Assembly (NCBI GenBank): GCA_004297645.1
Contig: SCUG01000462.1
Coordinates: forward strand, 1 to 32,653
Source of the DNA: Saprospiraceae bacterium
GTDB taxonomy: Bacteria > Bacteroidota > Bacteroidia > Chitinophagales > Saprospiraceae
DNA length: 32,653 nucleotides
Direction: 5' to 3'
Under the pieces are notes generated by a model. That model made no database searches, was not told where the DNA came from, and worked only from the letters and a program-made list of their open reading frames with translations. A program made the translations under genes and the position numbers. Shown piece by piece: positions 5,837-15,076 of this stretch (position 1 is the stretch's first letter; the number at the start of each line of letters is the position of its first letter).

Positions 5837-8800
5837 ATGAAAACCCGGTTTACCCTCGTTTTTCTTGCGCTGCTCCTGGCTGCTACTTCCCGTGCTCAAT
5901 TCAACTGGCAACACACCGGCGGCCCTAACGGCGGCTCGCTTTCCCGGATTTATTCCAACGACGAGTACGCCTTTTACCCCGATGAGTATTTTCTATACCG
6001 AACCTCCGACGGTATGCATTGGGAAAAATTGCCCGAAGCGGATATCTGGCCCCTTGCCGCCAACGGAAGCAACTTAGTCGCTCAGGCGTTGGCAAATCAT
6101 TACTCTAATTCGGTCCCTGCCAAACTTATTATCAGCCACGACAACGGCGAAACCTGGACGGAAGGCAACATGCCACCCGGCGGCGAGCATTTTTCAGAAA
6201 TAGTATGGTGCAGTCACGGGATTTACATTCCCAACGGTCAGGAAAATTTCATCTTTCGCTCAGTAGATGAGGGGCAGACGTGGGACTCTATTTTTCCTCC
6301 ATTTCAATATGGCTATGACATCTGGGAGTTTGATGACAGGCTTTATGGTAGTAGTTCATCCGGCATCTGGCGGACGGACACCAACGGGGAGAACTGGACA
6401 TCCCTCACCGTACCGCTCGGTGCGAGCGAATATATCAGGACTATTTTTGCAAACGGCCAGCACATCCTGGTAGGAACGGAATCCAATATATGGCAATCCC
6501 ACGACGATGGACAGACGTGGTCGAACCAGAGCAAGCCCTGGGCAGAAAACTTCACTGCTTTTCAATTGGCGGGCGATAAAGTTTATGTTGCAGGAGGCGG
6601 AGGCAACCTGGCCCGCTCGGATGATTTTGGCGTGACGTGGGAGGCTCTATTTCTTGACGATACCTACCAGTTCAACTTTTATTATACGGCCACAGCAGGT
6701 GGGCAAATCCTTGGTAGTACTTACAACAGAGGCGTTCTGCGGTGGGACGAGGCATCGGGCACGATAGTTCAAGCCAACGAGGGCTTGGGGTCCGGTGCTG
6801 TTTACATTCTTGCAGCAGGTGGCAACCGGGTTTGGGCGGGCGCTGGAAATGGCGTTTTCCAATTCGATTTGTCGCAGGAAAACTGGAGCGCCAATTCACC
6901 TTTGCCAATACCAGAGTACTTTTACGAATCCATCGCTACCCCTGACAACGGCCTTGTTTGCGCCGCCGAATGGCTCACGGACCACTTTTTCCTGTCCACT
7001 GATTTCGGGCAAAGCTGGGACACCATTTACCCATTCACCGAACCCTGGGAGTTCGGCTATATTTCCCGCCTAATGCTTAGTGATGAAGTAATTTTCTTTT
7101 GGAATGGAGAATCTGACTACTCCCTGTGGCGCTCGGATGATTTAGGACAAAGCTGGCAACAGGTTGATGTTCCTTTTTATATTAGCAGTATCATTAAGTT
7201 CAATGGCCTGCTGTTGGGAAATACCAATCAGCAAATCTATTCTTCCTCAGATTTAGGGATGACCTGGGAGGTATTTTCAGATTTTCCCTATGGCAATATA
7301 CTTTCGATGTTCACTTCGGGCGACCGCTTGATGGTAGGAGTTTCAGTGAACATCAATGGGCAGTATCACCAGCGGCTCTATACTTCGACCGATGGCATCA
7401 ACTGGGCCTACGCGCACGATGGGCTGCCGGAGGTGAGTTTGTACATTGACCCTGACTCCGAGTATTCTCTACCCGGTTTCTACTACTATCAGGAAGAATA
7501 TTTCCTTTACACCCCATCCACGGGTTTTTTCGTTTCACAAGATTCCTGCAAGACATGGTTGCCGCTCGAAAATCGGAACGGGTATGCCGTCACTATGACC
7601 GATGGCAAGTTTTACGCAGGCAGTTTCGGAGGCGGGGTTATCAGGGCAGACGTTCCGGTCAATGCCTATGGCGAACTTGCAGAGGGTACGGTGTACCTCG
7701 ACGAAAACAACAATGGCGCGTTCGATGCCGGAGAAAACCCCATTCCGAACGTGAGGGTCAGTGTGGAACAGCCGGGCACATGGTATCCCTTTTATTTTAC
7801 CACCACTGCTGAAGACGGTTCCTGGTCGCTCGGCATCACGCCAGGTTTGCAGGACACCCTGCGCCCTTTGATTCAGTCGCCCCATTTGGAAAGCATCAAT
7901 CCGCCCTGGTACCTGGCAAACATGGGTGGCACAGGCAAAGATTTTGGTATTCATCTAACGCCGGGCATCACTGACCTGTCGGTGGCGGGCGGCTACATTT
8001 TCAGACCCCGGCCGGGCTTCGATTTTCGGATTTATGCCCACTACGCCAACGACGGAACAACGGACCCTGGCGCAGTTGTATCGCTCAAGCTCGACCCGAA
8101 CCTGACCTACTTACAGGCCACTCCTTCGCCAACTGCTGTTTTTGGCGATAGCCTTGTTTGGGACGTTGGCCAACTGCCCGTGCTGAATGGTGGAAATATC
8201 TGGGTCGGGACCAACGTTCCTGCCACTACCCCGCTCGGAACTTTGGTAAAAAGCACCTGGCACATTTCTTCCATCGCTACCGATGCAACGCCCGATAACA
8301 ACCTCTTGGTTTTATGCGATACCGTCGTCGGTTCTTATGACCCCAATGAAAAAAGAGTGCAACCTGCCGAAGGCCTCCGGCCCTCCGAAATTGCCGAAGG
8401 CAAAGACCTGCTCTACACCATCCAGTTTCAAAACACCGGCAACTACCCGGCGGAGCGCGTGCGCATCACCGACATGATCGACACGGCGCTGTACCTGCCG
8501 TCGCTGCGCTTTGTGGCGGCAAGCCACCCCGTCACCTCGTTCCAGCTCAGGCCGGGCGGCCTGCTCGAAGTCGTTTTCGACGGTATTCAACTGCCCGACA
8601 GCACGAGCGATGAAGCTGGGAGCCACGGCTTCGTCACCTTCGCCATTCAGCGGAAAAAGGCATTCGACCCCACTTACCGGGTGCGCAACATGGCGGCCAT
8701 CTATTTTGATTTCAACGAACCGGTTTTTACCAACGAGGTGAGTTTCACCATCAACGATACGCCCGTTTCCGTGCATGAAACGCCGGGGAAAACGGCCACC

Positions 8801-9052
8801 CAATTGCTCATTTTCCCCAACCCGGCGGAGCAGGAGTTTACCATTTTTTCAAACGGCCAACTGCATGGCAGCGGCACGATGACCCTCCAAAACGAGACTG
8901 GCCAAATACTGCTGCAATTGGCGGTGGAAGATTTGGGCAGGCCGCTCACCGTGCAGGCGGCGCAACTGCCGGACGGCCTGTATTTCGTCCACCTTTCGGG
9001 CGACACGGAGCGGATGGCCGGTAAGGTGGTGATTCAGAGCAGCAGGAATTGA
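5837..9052 (+). CDS. Large secreted BNR/Asp-box protein with T9SS sorting domain
   Basis: This encodes 1071 residues. Residues 1-20 are a signal peptide (MKTRFTLVFLALLLAATSRA). Roughly 20-630 form a beta-propeller-like region with about ten Asp-box motifs (SHDNGETW, SVDEGQTW, SHDDGQTW, RSDDFGVTW, STDFGQSW, RSDDLGQSW, SSDLGMTW and similar), as in sialidase/sortilin-type photosystem-assembly-like folds. An SdrD B-like segment follows (VYLDENNNGAFDAGENPIPNV), then a DUF11-like Ig domain, then a GSYDPNEK-VQPAEG domain of the DUF7619 type, and a C-terminal type A sorting domain (LLIFPNPAEQEF..LPDGLYFVHL..KVVIQ). It should pass the inner membrane by Sec and the outer membrane by the type IX system. 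The ligand is unknown; catalytic sialidase residues are not evident. Confidence 0.9.
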   Translation: MKTRFTLVFLALLLAATSRAQFNWQHTGGPNGGSLSRIYSNDEYAFYPDEYFLYRTSDGMHWEKLPEADIWPLAANGSNLVAQALANHYSNSVPAKLIISHDNGETWTEGNMPPGGEHFSEIVWCSHGIYIPNGQENFIFRSVDEGQTWDSIFPPFQYGYDIWEFDDRLYGSSSSGIWRTDTNGENWTSLTVPLGASEYIRTIFANGQHILVGTESNIWQSHDDGQTWSNQSKPWAENFTAFQLAGDKVYVAGGGGNLARSDDFGVTWEALFLDDTYQFNFYYTATAGGQILGSTYNRGVLRWDEASGTIVQANEGLGSGAVYILAAGGNRVWAGAGNGVFQFDLSQENWSANSPLPIPEYFYESIATPDNGLVCAAEWLTDHFFLSTDFGQSWDTIYPFTEPWEFGYISRLMLSDEVIFFWNGESDYSLWRSDDLGQSWQQVDVPFYISSIIKFNGLLLGNTNQQIYSSSDLGMTWEVFSDFPYGNILSMFTSGDRLMVGVSVNINGQYHQRLYTSTDGINWAYAHDGLPEVSLYIDPDSEYSLPGFYYYQEEYFLYTPSTGFFVSQDSCKTWLPLENRNGYAVTMTDGKFYAGSFGGGVIRADVPVNAYGELAEGTVYLDENNNGAFDAGENPIPNVRVSVEQPGTWYPFYFTTTAEDGSWSLGITPGLQDTLRPLIQSPHLESINPPWYLANMGGTGKDFGIHLTPGITDLSVAGGYIFRPRPGFDFRIYAHYANDGTTDPGAVVSLKLDPNLTYLQATPSPTAVFGDSLVWDVGQLPVLNGGNIWVGTNVPATTPLGTLVKSTWHISSIATDATPDNNLLVLCDTVVGSYDPNEKRVQPAEGLRPSEIAEGKDLLYTIQFQNTGNYPAERVRITDMIDTALYLPSLRFVAASHPVTSFQLRPGGLLEVVFDGIQLPDSTSDEAGSHGFVTFAIQRKKAFDPTYRVRNMAAIYFDFNEPVFTNEVSFTINDTPVSVHETPGKTATQLLIFPNPAEQEFTIFSNGQLHGSGTMTLQNETGQILLQLAVEDLGRPLTVQAAQLPDGLYFVHLSGDTERMAGKVVIQSSRN

Positions 9053-9113
9053 CTTTTTATCCGGGGAACCGGCGGTCTTTCATTGCCACACCAATCATTA
9101 AAAGCGGAGCAAC

Positions 9114-10034
9114 ATGAAAATTTCTCGTAGCCCTTTGTCCTGTTTTAAGCTATACCATTGGCTGCCAGTGGTGGCTATAATTTGCTTTTCCTCAACCATT
9201 CAAGGTCAATCATGGCTGACAGACGGGCAGGTTTGGCTTTACAAAGTTCAGGGAGGCTGGATACCTGGAAATTATGGTATCCACACTTTAGAAGTAACCG
9301 GCGACACGGTCATCCAAAACATTCCGTGTAAGATTGTTACTCACTATCCTATTGTCACCCAGCCCTCTCGCATGTACGCTTATTCCAGCCAGCATGCGGT
9401 CTATTACTATGATTCGTTCGATGATGTTTTTTGGAAAATGTATGACTTCGATTTGCAGGCAGGCGATACGTTGGCCATGAAATTCAAAAAATACCGCATT
9501 GACAGCACAGGCATCATGGAAATCGGCGGTGCAAATGTGCATTATCAATACATTACTTTTTTCGGCGGCAACTGGTTTAACGGGAGTTATTTAGTCCTGG
9601 AAGGCATTGGTTTGGCAGGAAGGCCCATAGAAAACGATACAACGGTGTGCAGCTATTTTTTTCTGGACGAAAGTTTTTGTGCCTCAGCAGTGGATGGTTG
9701 GGACATTTTCTTCCGGTGTTTTTCGGACGATTTTTTTTTGTATGACCCGTTTGGCACTTGCAGCCCGACAGATATTCCCGGTGTTTTCAAAAAAAATATC
9801 GAACTCTACCCAAATCCTGTTGCCGATTGGCTTACGCTGAAATCCGATACCGGGATGGCTGCCCATTGGGTCGTTCTATACGACTGGCAGGGCAGGGCAG
9901 TTTGGCAAGGCAGCCCTGCCGGTGCTGCCATTGACGTAAGGGATTTTCCACCGGGTCTGTATATGTTGAAAGCCCGGTGGGAAGATGGAGGATTTTATTT
10001 TGGGAAGGTGATGATTCAGAGATATAAAAAGTAA
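9114..10034 (+). CDS. Secreted protein with T9SS type A sorting domain
   Basis: This encodes 306 residues. An N-terminal signal segment lies at about 15-32 (LPVVAIICFSSTIQGQS). The middle region is rich in aromatic residues and has no domain I recognise; it includes VTGDTVIQNIPCKIV and a pair of FCASAVDGWDIFFRCF cysteines. The last 80 residues (IELYPNPVADWLTLKSD, VLYDWQGRAVWQG, LPPG-type DFPPGLYMLKA, GKVMIQRY) are a T9SS type A sorting domain. It begins 61 nt after the 1071-residue cargo gene in the same direction, so co-transcription is likely. The short VTGDTVIQ style recurs in many Bacteroidota cargo proteins of unknown role. It ends before a hairpin shared with the converging gene. Confidence 0.88.
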   Translation: MKISRSPLSCFKLYHWLPVVAIICFSSTIQGQSWLTDGQVWLYKVQGGWIPGNYGIHTLEVTGDTVIQNIPCKIVTHYPIVTQPSRMYAYSSQHAVYYYDSFDDVFWKMYDFDLQAGDTLAMKFKKYRIDSTGIMEIGGANVHYQYITFFGGNWFNGSYLVLEGIGLAGRPIENDTTVCSYFFLDESFCASAVDGWDIFFRCFSDDFFLYDPFGTCSPTDIPGVFKKNIELYPNPVADWLTLKSDTGMAAHWVVLYDWQGRAVWQGSPAGAAIDVRDFPPGLYMLKARWEDGGFYFGKVMIQRYKK

Positions 10035-10121
10035 CCGGTCCGTGATGCGTAGCACCCGCCAATGAGCACCTTGCTTAGGCGCTAAAAACGATTTGCACTT
10101 CCCAATCCCCGTACAAACAAA

Positions 10122-10156
10122 CGTGCCCCTGCCGCTCGCATAGCAGCAGGGGCACG
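10122..10156. terminator. Terminator hairpin between converging cargo genes
   Basis: CGTGCCCCTGC (10122-10132) and GCAGGGGCACG (10146-10156) form an 11-bp perfect stem with a 13-nt loop. It lies between the rightward gene ending at 10034 and the leftward gene ending at 10178. U-tracts are weak on both sides. Confidence 0.7.
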
Positions 10157-10177
10157 CTCATTCTACAGTTCGCCGGT

Positions 10178-13100
10178 TTACATTTTCACGATTCGTTCTC
10201 TCCAGACCCAGCCATTCGGGCCGCCGTTTTTCAGCACCACGAGGTACACGCCCGAAGGCAGCCCGCCGAGGTTCAGCGGCCAGGGGGTTTCCGCTTCGGG
10301 AGGCCTGTGTTGTTGCAACACCTGTTTTCCATCGAACGACCAGAGTTCTGCCGTCCATTCGCCGGGTACCGGCAGGACGACGTACAACTGGCCGGACACA
10401 GGATTCGGGAAAATCTTCGGAGCAGAGAGTTCCTCTATTTCGCCGGCAGGCGTACCCGTGCAATCCACGTCAAACGCAACTGACAAACCCAAATCGAAAC
10501 AGGCATGGCCGGGAGAACTGTATTCGACGGCCCCCAGGTTGATGATGTAGCTGCCGGTTTGCGCGTAGGTATGCATGTACATACCGTCGGCATAAGGGCC
10601 AAAATCCAAATTGCCGTCGCCCCAGTCGATATAAGTAATGGAGTCGCAGGGTGGCAGGCCGCTGACGGTCAATATCGCCTTGCACAGCGAATCCACGATG
10701 GTGATGCTAACAGCGTTTTGCACGTTCTGGACGAACAGTTCATAATCGAGGCAACAACTGTCAACGGGGCATTCATTCTGGAACCAGGCCAGGTTGCAAA
10801 CGCAGGTGTCGCTGCCGCAAATGGTGCTCATGCTCAAAGAGTACCACCCTGCCAGGAACGGCGAGGGCAGCGTGATGAAAATGTTGCCCGGGGAAGTAAT
10901 GCCCGTGATGGAATTGTTAGGCCCGGTGAGTTGCCAATTTATAGGCGCCGCCAGACAGGAGTCTTCCAGACAACTGAAACTGCCGGTAATAATGGCACCA
11001 ACGATCGGTGGGCACTCGAAGTACATCGTGTCGCCGCAATCCACCGGAGTGGCGATGCCAGCATAGTTGAAGTTGAGATTCCAATCGCCGCAATGGCACT
11101 CGCAGTTTAAGGTGATGGTATCCGTCAAAAACTTTTCAAAGCAAATAAGACCGGTGTTCGGATCTCTCTCAATGGCTAAATAGGAAATTACGTAGGTACC
11201 GCTTTGCGAGTACGTGTGCATAATCATGGCACCAACGCCAAACGGCCCATAGTCCGTATTGCCATCTCCCCAATCGACATACTCGAAGGAGTCACATTCG
11301 GGCAAAGTACCAATATTGACGGCCGCCTTGCACAGCGAATCCACGATGGTGATGCTAACAGCGTTTTGCACGTTCTGGACGAAGGCCTCATAATCCTGGC
11401 AGCAGGCCACAGGGCAGAAAAAACAAAGGGTGTCGGTACAAACGAGGTCAGCGCCATCGAACGCATTAGGCCCCGAATACCAGCGGATTACCACACACTG
11501 AGGTACCTGGGAAGCATTGGTAATGTTGGAGAGGCAAAATTGGAGAAGACCGGGATAGTCACCTAAAGGTATAGAGGCATGGGGTGTAGTGTGGATAGTC
11601 AACAAGGTGCCGGCCGGCCCTCCATCTAATAGCAGACCACTGGGTGAAATAGAAGCATTGCTGAACCCAACACCTGGCGTGAGACTTTCCACTTGAATGA
11701 ATTGGATAGGTGCGGCGTGTATGCCGAAATTCATGCTGTAACAACAAGAATCAGAATCCAAAGAGTCCTTCGTCACCCAAAGCGAATCACAAGGGAAAGG
11801 GCAGTAAGTCACGCCGCCAGCCACGTTTAACCCGGTGACTGCTCCGGTGATATCGCTGTACTTTACCATGAGGCAGTTCTGTCCTGCCGCGAAATGCGAC
11901 TGCATGCCATCGGTGATAATCAGCGGAGGGCCGGCAAAACCTCCTGTTGCCGGGTAAGGAGGATAAGTAGGTACTGTGTAAATATTGTTGCTTCCCAGCC
12001 AGACTTCATCTATTACCTCATCAGCGCGGAGCTGTAGTGAAAGATTTGCGTCGGAGAAGCCTGGCGGCAGGTTGAAGCACACCTCATAGGTAAACTGTTG
12101 CGGTGTCCCTGGCAGTTGGCCGTTACACCCTAAGGGGCAGGCTGAAATCCATTGACTATTTGAGAATGGTAAGGCCCAAAGTGGATGGGCAGGTGCAATA
12201 ACATCAGCCGGGCGAGGCGTCGGTATCGTGGTTACAGGGTCGGCTATTACCCACCAGTCGAGGTCAGGCGCATTATCCACGTCCATACCTGGCGTATTTA
12301 TAACCGTCGAATTCTGGTTATCCCATCCCGTGTTGAGCACTATTGTAGCAGTGTCGCAACCGCAATTCACCGTCACCGGCGTGCACATTTGCTTGTACCA
12401 GCAAAAGTCCCCGCTTCCATTTTGCTCATAAACGGTTACGCAAATATTGTAGGTGCCGCTTTGTGCGTAAGTGTGCATCCACATCCCGTTGGCGGGCACG
12501 AGCACTTGCAGCACAGGTGTCCCGTCGCCAAAATCGGGCGGCGTACCAAACCAGTGGCAGGAGTCGAACTGCGGTGCGGTTACCGTCACTTTGCAAGAGT
12601 CGCCTATGGCGACCGTGAAGCCCTGGTTCACCAAGTTGCAAAAGGCATCGAAGTCGGCGCAGCAAGAGTCATGCGAACATTCAGCAGGGGCCAAACACAC
12701 GTCATCCACGGCAATGTAAACCCCTCCAAAAGCGCTATCCGTCCGGGTGATAAAAATCCGGTCAATACCGGCAGCGGGCAAGGCGGATGAATTAAAATTG
12801 AAGCTGATGGTTTGAAAATTTTCGTCGCAGGTACCCGGAATGGCGTAGGTGCCCAGCAGGATGGCTGGCGGCGAAAACAAATTCGGATTGGTTGGAGCCA
12901 ACGCGCCGGGCGTCCCGGTGCTTGCTGCACCCACCGGCACGCCAAAGACGCTGACGCCGGGCGTCCCAAAATAGAAGCCTAAACAGGCCAGCTTTAGGGA
13001 AAGCTGGTAACAACCTGAATTTTGAGCAATGGCCGCGCCCAATTGGTTCATAATCCCTTCACGCCATACCGGCTGGTTGGCTTGAAGCCTGCACCAAAAA

Positions 13101-13972
13101 CTGCTAAAATTGCTTTGCGAAAGCGGCAAAGGAGGCGTGCCAGGCGGCAGTGGCGATACGGTATTGTAAAAATCGCCCGTGCTGCCCCCTGTCCAGATGC
13201 CGCTCCAGTTGGTTGCCAAGCTGATGCTCTCGTCATTACCGTTGGGCGTTCCCAGTTCGAAAGAACCGTTTTGAACAATATTGCCGGGACAGACGTCCAC
13301 CACCGGGCAGGAAAAGACGAAGCTCGTATCGCAAGTCGCGATGGCGCCGTTTGCTGCGTACTGAAAGTTCACCGTTAGCGTGTCGGGGTTCGAGCCACCC
13401 GTGACACACCAGCTCAGTGCATTCTGGAAGAAGCCAACGGGGATGAAGCCGGAGTTGTGCGTCAGCACGAGTTCACCCGCATTGGGCTGGCTGACCGACC
13501 AGCCGTTGAAGTTGTCCACACTCAGGCCGGTAAACGTGGCGCTGTTGAGTTGCAGGTGGATTTGGGTAAAACAACTGTCCACCTGGTTGTCAAAAAACAG
13601 GAGGGAGCAGCAGTTGGGCGGGATGGTGTGCAATTGCTCCACGAACACGGAGAGGCTATCGCATTTTGAAGCCACCAGACTTGATGGGTGTGTGGATAAA
13701 TTCAGGCTAAAATCTGCCGGGGTTTCCGGGCATTTAGGGCTTGTAGGGTGCGCAACGTCTTCTTTCCCGGCGCCGGTGCCAAACTGCGCTCCGGGAGAAA
13801 TAGTAAGGCACGGGAATAAGTAATTCTCAACGAGGTCATATGTCGGGTCGTTGTGCACCCGGCCTGAAAACAGGGTGGCAACGGCCTTGCCATTTTTAAT
13901 GAAAGAGAAGTGAGGGCCTGCGGCCAGTAATAACAGTGCGGCCAGTAATAAGTAGTGTAAAAAATTTTTCAT
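10178..13972 (-). CDS. Large secreted PKD-module protein with T9SS sorting domain
   Basis: This encodes 1264 residues from ATG 13972, chosen because it begins the signal peptide (MKNFLHYLLLAALLLLAAG); an upstream in-frame ATG at 14002 is less likely. NIVQNGSFELG near residue 230 suggests a galactose-binding-like fold. Three related modules start with CC-x-D/F-x-F-C/V and contain DFGDG or DWGDG and MHTYAQSGTY, the PKD-type signature. They lie at about 435-540, 856-960 and 1071-1175. Many CD-C and DSCC motifs imply disulfides. The last 80 residues (PKIFPNPVSGQLY..LPSGVYLVVL..ERIVKM) form a T9SS type A sorting domain. It is probably surface-displayed or released, and adhesive or structural. Modules two and three share identical DNA over 60 nt. 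Confidence 0.88.
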   Translation of the reverse strand: MKNFLHYLLLAALLLLAAGPHFSFIKNGKAVATLFSGRVHNDPTYDLVENYLFPCLTISPGAQFGTGAGKEDVAHPTSPKCPETPADFSLNLSTHPSSLVASKCDSLSVFVEQLHTIPPNCCSLLFFDNQVDSCFTQIHLQLNSATFTGLSVDNFNGWSVSQPNAGELVLTHNSGFIPVGFFQNALSWCVTGGSNPDTLTVNFQYAANGAIATCDTSFVFSCPVVDVCPGNIVQNGSFELGTPNGNDESISLATNWSGIWTGGSTGDFYNTVSPLPPGTPPLPLSQSNFSSFWCRLQANQPVWREGIMNQLGAAIAQNSGCYQLSLKLACLGFYFGTPGVSVFGVPVGAASTGTPGALAPTNPNLFSPPAILLGTYAIPGTCDENFQTISFNFNSSALPAAGIDRIFITRTDSAFGGVYIAVDDVCLAPAECSHDSCCADFDAFCNLVNQGFTVAIGDSCKVTVTAPQFDSCHWFGTPPDFGDGTPVLQVLVPANGMWMHTYAQSGTYNICVTVYEQNGSGDFCWYKQMCTPVTVNCGCDTATIVLNTGWDNQNSTVINTPGMDVDNAPDLDWWVIADPVTTIPTPRPADVIAPAHPLWALPFSNSQWISACPLGCNGQLPGTPQQFTYEVCFNLPPGFSDANLSLQLRADEVIDEVWLGSNNIYTVPTYPPYPATGGFAGPPLIITDGMQSHFAAGQNCLMVKYSDITGAVTGLNVAGGVTYCPFPCDSLWVTKDSLDSDSCCYSMNFGIHAAPIQFIQVESLTPGVGFSNASISPSGLLLDGGPAGTLLTIHTTPHASIPLGDYPGLLQFCLSNITNASQVPQCVVIRWYSGPNAFDGADLVCTDTLCFFCPVACCQDYEAFVQNVQNAVSITIVDSLCKAAVNIGTLPECDSFEYVDWGDGNTDYGPFGVGAMIMHTYSQSGTYVISYLAIERDPNTGLICFEKFLTDTITLNCECHCGDWNLNFNYAGIATPVDCGDTMYFECPPIVGAIITGSFSCLEDSCLAAPINWQLTGPNNSITGITSPGNIFITLPSPFLAGWYSLSMSTICGSDTCVCNLAWFQNECPVDSCCLDYELFVQNVQNAVSITIVDSLCKAILTVSGLPPCDSITYIDWGDGNLDFGPYADGMYMHTYAQTGSYIINLGAVEYSSPGHACFDLGLSVAFDVDCTGTPAGEIEELSAPKIFPNPVSGQLYVVLPVPGEWTAELWSFDGKQVLQQHRPPEAETPWPLNLGGLPSGVYLVVLKNGGPNGWVWRERIVKM
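10676..10735. repeat. Identical 60-nt direct repeat, copy A
   Basis: It is identical base for base to 11324-11383, 648 nt away, and both copies encode the FVQNVQNAVSITIVDSLCKA segment of neighbouring PKD-like modules. Flanking DNA of the modules has diverged far more, which points to recent gene conversion or a conserved exchange patch. Confidence 0.95.
11324..11383. repeat. Identical 60-nt direct repeat, copy B
   Basis: Partner of 10676-10735, in the same orientation and the same frame inside the 1264-residue cargo gene. The offset of 648 nt equals 216 codons, the spacing of modules two and three. Confidence 0.95.
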
Positions 13973-14094
13973 GGCAAGGATTTTATTGGTTACATAGAAC
14001 ATGCTGCTGCAATTGCAACCCCGTAGCTCTGTACACTCCCGCCAAAATCCCGGAACTGCACTTCCCGCCTCCGGATTTGTGTTTGCAACTACTT

Positions 14095-14125
14095 CAAATA
14101 TACGCTTTGTTTAATCCAATGTCAA
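14095..14125 (-). promoter_or_regulatory. Bacteroidota-type promoter for the PKD-module cargo gene
   Basis: Read on the minus strand, TTG (14125-14123), 20 nt, then TATATTTG (14102-14095), an exact -7 match. The predicted start near 14088 gives a leader of about 115 nt before ATG 13972. Nothing else was recognised in 13973-14230. Confidence 0.65.
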
Positions 14126-14230
14126 GTGGGGCTTCGGTAAATAGAAATCCCTGCTATGGCCATCGGAGTATCCCTGCCTTGCGGCGAATCCTATTCAGGT
14201 GTAGGCAGTAAATGCCCCTTTAATAAAAAG

Positions 14231-14266
14231 CCGTGCCTCCGGTGAATAATTCAGCCGGAGGCACGG
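14231..14266 (-). terminator. Intrinsic terminator after the DUF2911 gene
   Basis: CCGTGCCTCCGG (14231-14242) pairs perfectly with CCGGAGGCACGG (14255-14266), a 12-bp stem with a 12-nt loop. On the minus strand the stem is followed by CTTTTTATT, a proper U-tract, 45 nt after the DUF2911 stop. Confidence 0.85.
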
Positions 14267-14311
14267 TGTTTTTACAGCGGCGAAACTGCCTCAAAGACAT
14301 CCATTGAATCC

Positions 14312-14854
14312 TTAGAAAACAAAGGGCACACTGACCATCGTGTCATCCCACGCCATGACCATGTTGGCGCCATTGTCAGTTTTTTCAAAAACGATGGAAA
14401 AAGCCTCGACGGTGGATGCTGTCTTTTGCACGGGAACTTCGTAACGAAGCACATCGGAAGATTCCTTGTACTCGTAGGCCCCCCATTGGTTCAGTTCAGA
14501 ATTCAGGATTACCGTCCACTTATCTTTTTCGGGAATAGTGAACAGGCTGTAAGTACCTGCTTTGATGGCCTTGCCACCGAGAGTCGTGTTTTTATAAAAA
14601 GTGATTTCGGTGGCTTCGTTGGCGCCTGTGCGCCATACTTTGCCGAGGGCCTCCAGGCCGCCGAAGATTTCTCTTCCGTTCTTTTGCGGGCGGCTGTACA
14701 CTACTTTCACGGCTTTATCAGAGCCGCGTGCCGGGAAGGACGCAATGTCCATAGGGCTTTTGTCCAAAGGCGGAAATTCTTGAGCCGTAGCTGTTTCGGA
14801 GGTAAATAGAATTGCTGCGCAAGCTAACAATCCGGGGAAGAATAATTTTTTCAT
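14312..14854 (-). CDS. DUF2911 exported protein
   Basis: This encodes 180 residues from ATG 14854, chosen because MKKLFFPGLLACAAILF starts a clear signal peptide ending near TATAQ; an in-frame ATG at 14872 would add six residues. The body matches the DUF2911 family common in Bacteroidota: VKVVYSRPQKNGREIFGGL, GKVWRTGANEATEITF, GTYSLFTIPEKDKWTVILN and QWGAYEYKESSDVLR. The family is a small periplasmic or surface beta protein without known biochemistry. The gene stands alone, with its own terminator and a GGTTTAG-type repeat just upstream of the start. Confidence 0.9.
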   Translation of the reverse strand: MKKLFFPGLLACAAILFTSETATAQEFPPLDKSPMDIASFPARGSDKAVKVVYSRPQKNGREIFGGLEALGKVWRTGANEATEITFYKNTTLGGKAIKAGTYSLFTIPEKDKWTVILNSELNQWGAYEYKESSDVLRYEVPVQKTASTVEAFSIVFEKTDNGANMVMAWDDTMVSVPFVF

Positions 14855-14872
14855 GCTAAAGGTTTTAATCAA

Positions 14873-14928
14873 GGTTTAGACGGTTTAGGAGGTTTAGGAG
14901 GTTTAGCCGGGTGCAACACCTGCTAAAC
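14873..14928. repeat. GGTTTAGGA-type tandem repeat with partial hairpin
   Basis: GTTTAGGAG units occur about four times in 14873-14907. GTTTAGC (14901-14907) can pair with GCTAAAC (14922-14928). The unit matches the arms of the hairpin at 29633-29683. It lies 19 nt upstream of the DUF2911 start, so it would fall in that leader or promoter. No perfect promoter was found in 14855-15076. Confidence 0.7.
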
Positions 14929-15076
14929 TTTTTCACCCTTCTCTCAACCTTCCGAACCTGAATAGTGATGTTAAAAAATGAAGGCGTATGCCGGATAATG
15001 TTCCATTAACACGGGTAAAACAATTTAGTTATCCCATCTTTGGTGAAAAATTTTTTCGAACCCAAGCATTTTGACC

